From positions 9,618,501 to 9,682,500 of the forward strand of contig JAYKKI010000006.1 in NCBI GenBank assembly GCA_039881145.1: 64,000 nucleotides of DNA, in the 5' to 3' direction. Made by a program: the position numbers and the translations under genes. This DNA is from Druceiella hillmani (Eukaryota; Arthropoda; Insecta; Lepidoptera; Hepialidae). Below, in pieces: positions 1-10,860 of the stretch. Below the pieces are notes generated by a model. It ran no database searches. It worked only from the letters and a program-made list of their open reading frames with translations, and was not told where the DNA came from. Numbering within the stretch: the stretch's first letter is position 1; each line of letters opens with the position of its first letter.

Positions 1-1261
1 ACATATGTGTTTGTGTGTATATATATGTATGTATATTTCTGTAGGTAATAACATATTTTTGCATAACCTCGTGTTAGTACGATAAAAAAGAAAAGATGAA
101 AATATGTAGGAAAATAAAACAATTTTCGACATGAATAAAAACAGAAAAAATTTTAAACAAAAAGAATTTAAACCTATTGAACAATTGAATGTCACAAGCA
201 TAAAAAGGCACGTATGCAAAAAAAAACGAACAAGACGTAAAGCTAGCAGAATGGCACGTCGCAACGTGCTATCAAAATATTTTGACGCGCCATTAGATAT
301 TTCATATCCAAAGAAGTGTTTGGCAAGAAAGAATTACGAGGCGATATGAGAGGTCGAAATGTAGAAAAAAGTATTCAAAGAGACGTACTGAAAGAAATAT
401 TATTTTGTGTACATTACAGATGTCTAAAATTAATTTCTAATTTTAAGGTACTTAACAAATTACTGATGTGTAAATTCCATAGGTATCAACAAAATAACAG
501 TATTTTAACGTAACCGAACTATATGTCCATTTTGAAAACCATCAAATGAGGCAAATAGCACTACACTTAGTAAATGCATTCTACATTGGGCGTTTCTTTC
601 CCAGCTCTAAAGAATATAATTTTGATATTTCGTAGACTTTTATTTACAGTGAAAGCTGTGACCAAGATATCATGTAATATGAAAATATTTAAATTGATTA
701 AACAAACAGAAAGACAATATAAATTATTCTTGGTTCTTAATAAGATTCCTAATTCATAATCTTCGCCCTCATCTTTAGATAGTTGTTTGAGTACTATCGC
801 TGGGAAAATTTCTGTAATGGCACAAATTTTTTAGTGAATATATTTTGCTGGCATATTTTTGAGACAGCAGTCATCACCAGTTGCCATTTCTTCAAGATCA
901 ATATCTAGTTTTGCTGAAGATTATTAATTTTACTTTAATCAAACCTGGATGCTAGTTATTGAAATTAGCAGAGATTGTTTGACAGATAAATGTTAAGGTG
1001 TGGAAAACTTATTGTTTTAACATTCAAGATATTTACTAGAGCAAATATTTTGTCATATTATACACACATACATAAAGAAACTGGTGCGCTATAGCAAGTA
1101 TTGGAGAGTATATGACTTCATGAAGAAATTTTATTTAAAACGTATTATCTGGGAAAGGAAAAGCAGTCACTTTGGTAAAAGTTAGTCTTGAAGTATCATA
1201 ACATGAAATATATAACTAGTGGTGCTTGATTGTAGGAAAATACAAGATATTAAATACTTAC
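1..1261. other. Downstream of GR-B exon 3; probably its intron 3
   Basis: No coding exon could be supported here. The helix-7/TYxxxxQF exon expected for GR-B is absent on the - strand. Bases 1085-1150 match 17778-17845 next to the GR-C exon 3 relic, so this flank belongs to the old tandem duplication. A lysine/arginine-rich open frame (131-349, +) has no recognised family and is probably chance. Confidence 0.5.
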
Positions 1262-1415
1262 CAAAATAACATGTCGCCGTAAGTTTGTTTGTAGTCCTTA
1301 TAGCTATAATTCTATTAGTTTCAATACCACCAGCGAAGACGCATATGACACAGAGGATTGTCACGTAGAAACACCACAATAAAATGAAATTTATGAATCT
1401 AGGGTTCATTTCATC
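1262..1415 (-). CDS. GR-B exon 3 (membrane helix 6 and loop)
   Basis: The acceptor tttttacag lies before GAT (Asp) at 1415, and a consensus donor gtaagt follows the last base at 1262. The length is 154 nt, leaving phase 1, exactly as in GR-A. It encodes [10 protein letters not shown]...VICVFAGG...[11 protein letters not shown]. Exon 4 must supply two bases to complete the split codon. Confidence 0.9.
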
Positions 1416-1802
1416 CTGTAAAAATTTATACTGTTGTTATACTTCACCTTAAAAGCTTGATTTAGTACATTTTATAAGAATATCAATAACGTTTTATTGT
1501 ACACCCTGATGTCGTTGTTGTTCGAGGTTTTCAAAATTTGATATGGCGCAAATATTTGGTTACACATCTGTGAGATTTTTTAATACAATAATTTTTTTCA
1601 GATTTCAATATTTTTCTCTTACATTAAATTATGATAAATAAATTCTCAAAATACCGTTCGAAAGGAATTAGGATTTTTATCTTTGTTGGTAATTATTTTT
1701 AAATTCCAAAACTAAATGTTATCTATCCTGGATGACAGCATGGCATTAATTTCGTGAAAAGTATGTAGTTAATTCCGTATAAATATGTCACTATATAATC
1801 AC

Positions 1803-1843
<41 letters not shown>

Positions 1844-1872
1844 TATGTATATATATATATATATATATATAA

Positions 1873-1936
<64 letters not shown>

Positions 1937-3966
1937 TATGTATATTATCAGCAACTACTTTAAATTAGGGAGTAATATAAGATTCTAAACTAAATTAATA
2001 TTATGTGACAGGTACAGAAATAACAATTTTGACTATTACACAGATAAATGTGTAAAATATTAAGAAACCAAAAAAATTTTAACAAAAGGTGAAGGTATTA
2101 AAGACAAGTAAACAGTAATTGACAGTATATTGTAAACATCTTCGAAATATTCCAGCATTCACGAATACTATCAAAATGGAACAATTTTACAAACGCTTCT
2201 TGCTATCATATCGGACGAAGTTAAAATTACCATAAAACAAATGAAAAAAACAATTTCTCGATTTTCAGATGAAATACCAGCGGAATTCTGAAAACATCTA
2301 GGTGATCCAGTAGTGCATGAATTGCATAACAAACTAATTCATGGTTTCACGATAACCAACTCATGGTGAAACAGGCACCGGATACCATTTGACAGAGGAA
2401 AAGGAGATATAACAAAGTATAGGAATTACAGAGTTAATAAAATGATATCAAAACTTTCTGAGTGGATGAGGATCCAAAAAAATAGATTGAAACAAATTAT
2501 AATTCTTTCTGCTAACCAGAGGAATGCACTCAAATTCAAATTCAAACCATTTTAATAAGGCTCAAGAAAGAAAAAAATTAACAACAAAACTTGGGCATAA
2601 TTTTCACAGATTTGACAAAGACATTTGATTATCTCACCCGGGATCTGACCTAGGAATCACTTATACAGCAACAAGTACTGGAATGTTTTATCAGACTCAT
2701 TCAAAGTATGTACAAAACTGTCACCGCCCAAATTTTAGATCCTGTATGCACAAGTTAAACGTCAGAAATTGAAATTGGAATGTAAGAAGGTTCTACAATC
2801 AGTTGAATGCTATTTAATACTTGTGTGAACTATCTACCTAGACTCTAATAGAAATCATTGCTTCGTAAATAATATTGAACTCGTAAATAACATTTTAGTA
2901 AAACAATTTAAATAGTACCAGATTCCGTGAAAATCCGAGAAGATGGTTGACTGCTGTTAAAGTGTACACTAATGTTGCGGCGACAAAATAAAACAGCTGA
3001 AAAATAAATTAGACAGTTAAACAATTTTGAAACAAATGTAAGAAGCACAATAATATTGATACAATCCCTCCTATTCGCTTGGAATTGTACAGTATGTTGT
3101 CAATTTTATAAAATTATTTAGATATTGAATATCAAAAATTCTTAAAATTTGAATGCTTTGCACATTACGTACTGAAAGAAATTACGCTATTAAATAATTA
3201 CCTGGACGCTAAATGCTGTATTTAACAACTCACACACTTCTAGTACCTTGTAATAAGTATTATATAAATCCAAAATGTTTATATTATCTTCAACAATATC
3301 ATCAGTTATATTAAGTACGACATTCTTCAACATATGGACATAAATTACATTATTTCGGTTTGCGTCATTATTTCTTTCCAGTCGTTTCAATTCATCAATT
3401 AAAAGAGAAAACCGCAGATTTACTGCTCTGATTAATTGTATGAAGTTGCACATTTCGATGACAGATGTAAAGAAAATTTGCAAATTATGTATTTGGTCGA
3501 TGATATCGAATTTTAAAGATAGATAAATGTGGTCAATAATTTGCACGACGATGTAAAACACGAACAAGAATATCACCATAATAAAACTAATTCTTTTCAT
3601 ATTTCGGTAAACTTCAATTTTATCGATGCGTTTGAGCTTCACATCAATTTTATAAATTCTTCTGTACATACTGGTGAACAAATTCTGAGATAAAAAATTC
3701 AACCATATTAAATCAACGACTATAATTAGTAATTCTATTAAGCCCATTACTATAAAGACAATATCCAAGGAACTACCACGAAGATAAAAATAATAGATTT
3801 GGGCAAATATACAAAACGGAACATATAAAACAATGCATGTCTTATAGTGATGTTCAAATTTATTCAATCGTAGCAGACAATCACGTTTTACAAAGCAAAA
3901 TGCGTGACAAATCGTGAGGGGATTAAGACTACTTTTTATAGAATGATCTGCCCCTATATTCGCCAT
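1262..3966 (-). CDS. GR-B: gustatory receptor (7tm_7 family), exons 1-3; 3' end missing from window
   Basis: The coding sequence is complement join(3966..3202, 2996..2919, 1415..1262), continuing beyond the window. The three exons (765, 78, 154 nt) match GR-A exons 1-3 in length and phase (0, 0, 1). Exon 1 aligns to GR-A over 255 residues without gaps, about 139 identical by hand count. The 332 codons seen cover six of the seven predicted membrane helices. The final exon with the TYxxxxQF signature was not found between bases 1 and 1261; the matching GR-A intron is 5.2 kb, so the exon may lie outside. Introns 1 (205 nt) and 2 (1503 nt) have GT-AG ends. Intron 2 carries an antisense LINE relic. 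No stop or frameshift is seen, so the gene may be intact. Confidence 0.9.
1803..1934. repeat. (TA)n microsatellite with interruptions
   Basis: About 130 bases of alternating T and A with a few G, C and AAA interruptions, in GR-B intron 2. Confidence 0.95.
2202..2850 (+). pseudogene. LINE reverse-transcriptase relic inside GR-B intron 2
   Basis: Broken frames spell reverse-transcriptase blocks of a non-LTR retrotransposon: [21 protein letters not shown] then [16 protein letters not shown] (about 2202-2340), the catalytic motif-A region [15 protein letters not shown] starting at 2603, then [19 protein letters not shown] and an eroded block resembling the GVKQGC..LPTLFN region (2680-2850). Several stops and frame changes show it is dead. 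It lies in antisense orientation to the receptor gene and fills much of intron 2. Clade (Jockey, RTE or R1 type) is not resolved. Confidence 0.85.
2919..2996 (-). CDS. GR-B exon 2 (26 codons, membrane helix 5)
   Basis: The acceptor is tttttcag and the donor gtacta; the exon is 78 nt, phase 0/0. It encodes a helix ending [12 protein letters not shown]. In GR-A the last codon is CAG (Gln), here CTG (Leu), and Trp of the GR-A FTWNQ end is Arg here. These changes sit at the exon end and do not break the frame. Confidence 0.88.
3202..3966 (-). CDS. GR-B exon 1 (residues 1-255)
   Basis: ATG at 3966 opens MANI..., and the exon ends in CAG (Gln) directly before donor gtaatt at 3201. It holds four predicted membrane helices. 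Shared with GR-A are the N-terminal KRDCLL.LNK segment, [31 protein letters not shown] and TYYK. Reading past the donor reaches a stop within a few codons, which supports the splice. Confidence 0.93.
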
Positions 3967-3986
3967 TGTTGCTGACTAAAGTACTG

Positions 3987-4081
3987 ACAATTCCCTACTA
4001 AAGAAATGAAAAGCTGAACTACAATTATCGCCCTTAAAAACAGACACACACTTATCACCAATATTAATTTTTTTAACCCTG
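3987..4081 (-). promoter_or_regulatory. GR-B proximal promoter/5' UTR blocks shared with GR-A
   Basis: Read on the - strand, the region upstream of the ATG has cagggttaaaaaaa (4081-4068), gataagtgtgtg (about 4057-4046) and tttagtagggaattgt (4002-3987). These are the three blocks found upstream of GR-A, in the same order. The rest of the upstream sequence is diverged. Confidence 0.5.
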
Positions 4082-5519
4082 ATTTGTCGTTCTAACTTGG
4101 TACCTAATTTTACTATTTGGGTTACTTTATATCTACTTTATAGCTACTTTATGTATACTTTATAGCTACTTTATATCAAGCCATACTGGCTTGATCTAAA
4201 GAAATTTATAAAAGAAAATAAAAACGATCATTTCATAGTAGTCGTCCATTTACGAAAGCATAAATCTGCTAAGCAGTACTAGAGTTTTGTATTTACTCAA
4301 ACATATTCATATTCTTGTCGATTTGGTACAGCAAGTACTGCCACCGCGGGTGGCTTTTCGACATTGAACCAAGAGTTAAACAGCTTTCAGTGTGCCCAAA
4401 GGGCATCATCATATCACGTTGTTCCATTTTGAGTATTGAACTATATGAATGTCATTTGACGGAAAGAAAAACCGATTATACTCTTAATTTAGAGTCTTTC
4501 TTAAGTTTTTTTTATGTGAATTCTTTTTATAATAATTAAACGCTTGAATGTAAACATCTCTCCTCGAATAAAATATATGATAAATTATTTTCATCTAATA
4601 TTTTCGAAAAGAACTAAACGAAATTCTTGCTACATAAATTTTCAAATATTTAATATGCAAAATGTAAGGGTATACGTATATCTCTTAATTTAATTTCTAT
4701 ATGTCTTATTTTTTTATATTTTATTTCTCATGTAATAATTTAATACGTTACATCGACTTTGAAGGGGCTTTCACGAAGAATATTAAAATTTGTCGTATGT
4801 TTTTTTTTATGTTTGTCGTATGTTTAATTTTAAATTGTATATATGAAAAATGTGCAAAAATAGGGTATTCCCCTTTTTTCCTAAATTACTGAGTAAGCAA
4901 TCATAAAAAAGACAGGGCTGCTAATTTTTTAATTAGAACCTTTCAAAAAATTATGGCGTTTATGCTATATTTTATACTGTTTGAAATGAGCACTGTGTTT
5001 TTACGCCTGCCGTGGTTATAGTGGCAATATATTTATGTGAAAAATTAATATTTATAAATAGTTTAATGAAATTACTATGCACCTTTAAATGTTTATAAGT
5101 CCCTAAATGTGTACAGAAAATTTGCGGGTTCTACACAAGACTTCGTCCTTATGAACTCTCTTGAATCTATTTTCTTTGCAATCTGGCATCTGCATCGCTT
5201 AAGAAATCTTTACGGTCACTAATTTTTTAAGATCAGATTAATATAGAAGTTACCATTAAAGTGATTTAAAATAATTAACGTCTTTTAATTAATGGGTAAA
5301 TATATATTATATATATAGATAATAGATAATAGATAAATTAATTAATGGGTAAATATATATTATTATATAGATAATAGATAAATTAAATACACAACGCTAC
5401 TAAAAATTTCATCTTTGATTGGAAAAATAAAATATATTTTTAAACAAATAAAATAAAAAAAAATGTAATACTAGCAACTAAAGTACGCCTCATATTAACA
5501 TCGTCTGACGCAAGTAAAA
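4082..5519. other. Upstream flank of GR-B, no gene seen
   Basis: AT-rich sequence with a short imperfect repeat of ctactttat (about 4130-4170). Bases 5285-5386 hold a roughly 50-bp unit (ttaattaatgggtaaatata...) twice in tandem. A 74-codon frame at 4315-4539 has no recognisable features. Confidence 0.5.
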
Positions 5520-5790
5520 ATTAAAATGTAGGTAAAAGGTAATTTAAAACAGTTACATAGCTTATTGAATAACAAACATTATCTTATAACGAGAATTGTC
5601 AATGAACGGGATTTCGACTTTATAAATAATGTTTAAATTGGAAATCTACCAAGTTTATTTCGGGTCGAGTAGACTCAAATACAACAATAGCAGGGTTTAA
5701 TTATAATACTCTTATGAAAGGCCTTGGAATCGTGTTTGTATTGTGTAAAGTCTCAATGCCATTATTGATTTTTTGATCCAAATATATGAG
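5520..5790 (+). repeat. Left copy of a diverged direct repeat (pairs with 22,620-22,870)
   Basis: Shared strings include aattacatagcttattg, ataatgtttaa, tcga.gaga...aataaacaa-like sequence, and an ordered 60-base stretch around ttggaatcgtgtttgtattgtgtaa / ttaggattgtacttgtgctgtataca. Both copies lie upstream of a GR exon 1 (GR-B and GR-C) in the same orientation, so they mark the ends of a tandem segmental duplication. Confidence 0.6.
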
Positions 5791-5997
5791 ACATAACAAA
5801 AATATAAATAAACATGTTGAGTAAAATTAGCACTCAGACGTTGAGGGTTCCGTACATATTTAGGCACATTGTGTAAACATTTAAGAATTCATTTCTGTAA
5901 ATAATTATAGTGTTTCTATGAAAATTTAATGATAATTGTTCATATAAAATTTAAAAAAAAATATTTCAATTTCATCATCAATATATATATAGTATCA

Positions 5998-7190
5998 GGT
6001 GACCGAGCGATGCTCGGTATATTTCGAGTTTCCCATAGAAAAGTGAAATTGCTTGTTTCATGGTATTATATTTAGTATTAGATTTTCTTTTCCATCCCTT
6101 TCCCCCTCCCCTTAGTCTTTGTTTTCGGGTTCGGCCTTCAGTCTCGCCTTCCCGTTCACCTTCGTGTTCAACTTCGCATTTTCGCCTTTGCTTTCGTGTT
6201 TGCTTTCGCATTCGTCTTCGCGTTTGCCTTCGTTTTCGCCCTTGCGTTCACCTTCGCGTTCGCCCTCCCGTTCGTCTTCCACTTTCCCTTCGCCTTCCAC
6301 TCCTCTCACCTTAACCCCCCCTCCATCTTTACATACCCCTTCCCTCCCTCTCCCACCCTTCCTCCGTCCCCATTCCCTTCCCTTCACCTTCCTCTTCCCT
6401 TCCACTCCCTCTCCATCTTCCCTTCCTCTTACCTTCTAATTCACCTTCTTCTTACCTCCCCCTCCCCATCCTCCTCCTCCACTTCTCCTTCCCCTTCACC
6501 ATTACCTTTTCTTTCCCTTTACCTCCCTCTACCCTACCTCTCCACCTTCCCTTCCCCCCTTACCTCTCCCTCCCCAACCTCCTCCTCCACTTCTCCTTCC
6601 CCTTCAACCATCACCTTTCCCTTCCCTTTACCTCCCCCTACCCATACCTCTACACCCCACTTCATCTTTCCCTTCACCATGCTCTTCCCCTGCGGCATCA
6701 CCTATCTCTTGCCTTAACCTCCCCCTACCCCTCCACTTCGCCTTCCCCTTCAGCTCCCGCTTCTCTTTCCCTTTTCGTCCCCTCCTCTTTTCCTACCTCT
6801 CCCACTCCCCAGGTAGGAAGCTACCCTCACTTCACCATCACCTTTCCATTCCCCTTACCTCCCCCTACACACCACTTCCCCTTCTACGCCCCTTCTCCTT
6901 CCCCTTTCACTTACCTCTCCCACCCTACCCTTCCCCACTCGTTTTCTTATGTTTTTTCCATCCAAAAGTTATTAAGTCATACAATAGTTTTCATAGTAAT
7001 TTTGAAAATTTTAAATGGCTGCCATTTCCAAAATAATGAACCGACATGGCTCATCTTTGGAATTCATTAATATAATCACCCACACAATAAATGGGTAAAA
7101 TACCAAATTTCATCATCGTTAGAGCCGTTTCCGAGAAACCATTTACATATATATATACATACAAGAATTGCTCGTTTAATAGTATAAGAT
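5998..7190 (+). repeat. Dispersed repeat with LINE-like 3' end, filled by a pyrimidine tract
   Basis: The left end contains the perfect inverted repeat accgagc-gat-gctcggt at about 6002-6018. The right end reads accaaatttcatcatcg..agagccgtttccgagaaa, then TA repeats and gaattgctcgtttaatag with tataagat. Such 3' ends are typical of insect non-LTR retrotransposons or their short derivatives, recalled from memory. The middle (6075-6940) is the low-complexity tract listed separately. Confidence 0.55.
6075..6940. repeat. Extreme polypyrimidine tract with decayed hexamer repeat
   Basis: Almost every base on the + strand is C or T. Bases 6120-6300 show a degenerate 6-bp repeat of the form TTCGCN/TTCGTN; the rest is built from CCTTCCC, CTTCACC and CCTCCCCCTAC units. 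The long open frames on both strands (Phe/Ser/Pro-rich one way, Glu/Gly/Arg/Lys-rich the other) are products of this composition, not genes. Confidence 0.9.
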
Positions 7191-10100
7191 ATATATATAT
7201 ATATATATATAGCTAATTCACTTTTCACAGTCTTAAATACGTCTTAAACACCTAAAATACTATGGAATATAGGATCATCGCTCTTGTCTTAAGTCAAACT
7301 ATGAGTAATCTAGCAGCAAGGTTTTTCTTCATAATTTTGACTTTTCAGTTTCATGTACAAAAGAAAAACATTTTCAGCAATATCTCAGAACCAGCCCTCA
7401 TATATTACTGGTAAAATATATTTTGTCTCTAACAATTTACCTCAATTAATTAATAATCCACACGATTGAAGGAATTAAAAAAATAGAGTATTTAACATCT
7501 TGGCCTGAATGTTTAAGAGTGATCATCATTGAATTGTACGCCGGTTAGTATAGTTAATCACATTTTAAGCATTTACCATAAAGGATTCCTGGAAGAAACG
7601 GTTGTGACAGAGAATCACGCAGATAGGTGATTACTTACGTGTGTGGGGGAAGCCTTGAGCGAGTTAATATTATGTGAAGTAGTTTTGCCAAGTAATCAGT
7701 TTTATTAAACTCTATATTTGGATTTGTACTTGTGTACGCATAGAAAATGAGTCCATTTATTATTCAACATAAACGTGTATGGTGATGCCTATAGGCTAAA
7801 CATCAATTATGAGGAACAGGGCAAAAGACGTTTATCGTGCGCTTATTTATTTATCTGGGCACGTTGTTGTTTTACGCATGTTATAATCTTAGCTTTATTT
7901 TCACTATATGGATATTGAAGAGTTGCCTCTAGATAAATCGTGCAATTGCCATTTATGTGATTATTTTACCATATTTTAATAAAATAGTGGCTTCTCTTTT
8001 AGATATAATAAATTTCTCTCTAATTAATAAATCTTGGAACTATTAATAAAACTGTCTTTTTTGTAATAATTATTCCACATGTCTTCCAACATATTATACA
8101 TGGGTAATTGCTGTAGTAACAGTAAACAAGTTTGTTTCTACATGAGAGGCACGGCGAATTATTTAATTTAATTTTTCATTTAAAAGTCTAATCGAGCGGC
8201 GTACGTAATTTTATCGATAAGTAACCGGAAATTTTCGGTCCTAACCTTTTTTTTGTTGTTTTTGGCTGTTTGACTGTTAATTTTAACATTTCAAGTTACT
8301 TGTAAATATTTGCTTCAAACTGATATTGCATATTTTTACTACCAGAATAATTTTGACGATCTTTTAAGCAATACATGGTTATCTATAACCACATGTTGCT
8401 TAAAAACACTCGTAATATAGAAAATTGTTTATATAATTAGAGGAGAAATTTTAACTAAATTTTAGAGACGTGCATGAGTTAATCTTCGAACAAAATGCCT
8501 TCAAAACTTGTTTATTTGCTGCCTTCAACATGGTTATTTTCTTTTATTAGAAATGTAACAGATTGCATATGATAGCTACGGTCGCGCACGACCTTTGGGG
8601 GAGCTTTGCGTCGACTAAAGAAAGTTACTGATATGTACGTAAGATGAAATTAGTTGCCATTTTTTCATGTTTCCGTGATAAACCTGAAAAACAAACCGTT
8701 TACAATACTGACTTCAAGAATACCTTTCATTTCATTTTTGTACAGTTTTTCATCTATGCACGAGATATTACAGATTATCAACACGTAACGATAAAGAGAC
8801 AAATAATAACGGTTAATTTTGTCTATTTATTGCTCACAACACTTTGCAGTTTATTTGTCTTATCATCCTTGATTTTCTCCGTCCCTTGCGTAATTGTCAA
8901 ATAAATGGTAAAAACTTTGTCTGGTCAGTATGTAGTCCACTACAATTTATATAATTTTTATGCAACATAGATCCACATATCTGCCTGAATTTCACAGGTC
9001 TACAAAATTTGAGTTCTTCGATTAATAAATTAAATTTATGCATCAATAAACTATGTAACAGAGAAACAATTAATGTGACAATACTTAAAAAATAATTACC
9101 AAATATTGGTCTAAAAATATGAAGTAGACAAATATATTATCAAACTATAAGTTTAAACAAATGAATATAAACCAAAAATATTATACCCATGTGTTAATTA
9201 AATTTGTCTCTTCTCGATTTAAAAAAAAAAACAAAATCAGACTTAATTTTACACTCTTCACCGCATAGCCAATGTTGCCAAAGCTATTGAATAGAGCTAG
9301 CTGAGCAAAACAAAAGTAGAGTGTGAGCAGTTTTGTTTAATTGGTTAACAATTATTAATTAATTAATTTATAAAATGTAAGGCTAGGTTCTACTCGTAGT
9401 CGGCTAATATTATCTATATTCAAAGAGGAGCATAAAACTTGCTTATATTATTGCCAAGCACATTTGTTTTATATAAATATTGTTGGTGCGTATATTATTT
9501 TTTCAAATTATTATGAAAACAAATAATAAAAAATGTATCTAAACTTTACTAGGTGAAGCTATATCCAGCGTATACCTGAAATTAATTAGACCGCTGGTGA
9601 TCAAAGTGTTTGCCTTAATTGTTAAAGTCAAGTACTTCTGTCAGTAGTCGAATTTTAAACAAAAGTTGTGTTAAAATACTGAAGTTTAAAAAAATTGGAA
9701 TGTGAAAATAATGTATCATTTTTTTATAATAAATTGCACTCTTATCACCTACTCTGCGATAGTCGATTTAAAATAGTGTCCTTAAGTAAGTAAATCTCAA
9801 AACTCTAACTTATCATACATGCCACAAAACTCTGTATATTTTCTGCCTATATACGTTCTCTTCATTTATCCATGGGGGTAGTCACTTTCCGTAACGGACA
9901 ATTTAGTGTTAATCATTTGGCAAACTACTTCTTTCAATGTTTTCAAAAATTCTTTGTTTGCTTCAACATCATCTCCACACTTTTAGTACGTTTATATATA
10001 ATCCCATCCTCACTATTCTATCATCACACCTTTTTCTATTTGATTTGAAGTTAAGGTCACAGTTGATCGTGAAAATTTGACTAAATGTAAAAAAAATGTT

Positions 10101-10450
10101 CTGTCGAGTACATTTTTACATTCGTTTCGAAATAATTTATAGCCAAAAAGAGTATTAACGTAAGCAATATGCGAAGGTCCTCATTAAACTATTTTGCTTT
10201 TATACAATTCGCACCAATGAGTTTGAATTTAAAATCTTATCAAAGTTCTTAATAAAATGAGTGTTAGACCAACAGAGTTGAAATTAATATGAAATGAAAA
10301 TTTTCAATTAATATTCCATTTCATATTATGGCAAGATTTATCAAATACGCCGAAGAACAGGTGTCGCAACATATTAATTGTTTTCTATAAAATAATTATT
10401 ATTTCCATATAATTGCCATATAATATATCTCACATTTCTAAACCACCAAC
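7191..10450. other. No gene seen
   Basis: AT-rich sequence starting with a short (TA)n run. Open frames such as 8644-8904 (+, 86 codons) lack recognisable motifs, splice context or repeats in common with the receptor genes, and are expected by chance at this composition. Confidence 0.5.
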
Positions 10451-10689
10451 GTTTATATCCGTCGTTTTTAAGAAGTAAGAAGGAAGCGACCCTACGTGAA
10501 ACTAACTGGTTACTGGCAATTGCGTACATGCAGTCGTTGTTAGCTTGTTTTGCTTACGTTGTTTTTTGGCATCACCGGTACATTTCAATTTCTCGATCCT
10601 GGATTGTTTATAAACCTCTGCTGTTTGTTGTTCTCGCTTTGTGATGGGACTGCTGTCGTTCAAATCTCTTTAACTGCCATACATCAGCT

Positions 10690-10860
10690 ATGTGTATTGA
10701 ATTTCGAGTAAAATTTTTCTTCTGCTTTTTGAACTCATTACGAGAAATGGAAGATCGAAGAAGAGAGAAAATGGCATTTGCTGAAATTCACTTAAACAGC
10801 ACCTCTCATTTATCGTTTTCTTTCGATCCGTTGGACTTTATTGAGGACAGTAGACTTTGA
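10690..10860 (+). CDS. Possible small open frame, 56 aa, function unknown
   Basis: ATG 10690 to TGA 10860 encodes a peptide with a hydrophobic N-terminal part (FRVKFFFCFL), a basic middle (EDRRREK) and an acidic end (FDPLDFIEDSRL). The local GC content from about 10,450 to 10,860 is higher than in the surroundings. I recognise no family. It could be a real small exon, the 5' end of a mobile element, or chance. Confidence 0.15.
   Translation: MCIEFRVKFFFCFLNSLREMEDRRREKMAFAEIHLNSTSHLSFSFDPLDFIEDSRL

Noticed and set aside
131..349. Lys/Arg-rich 72-codon frame
   Set aside because: A-rich composition explains the lysines; no family motif, no splice context and no relation to the missing GR-B exon 4.
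760..900. Candidate GR-B exon 4 on the - strand
   Set aside because: The translation contains a stop and no TYxxxxQF or hydrophobic helix.
6060..6717. Overlapping long open frames on both strands
   Set aside because: They follow from the pyrimidine tract: Phe/Ser/Pro-rich on one strand and Glu/Gly/Lys/Arg-rich on the other, in several frames at once.
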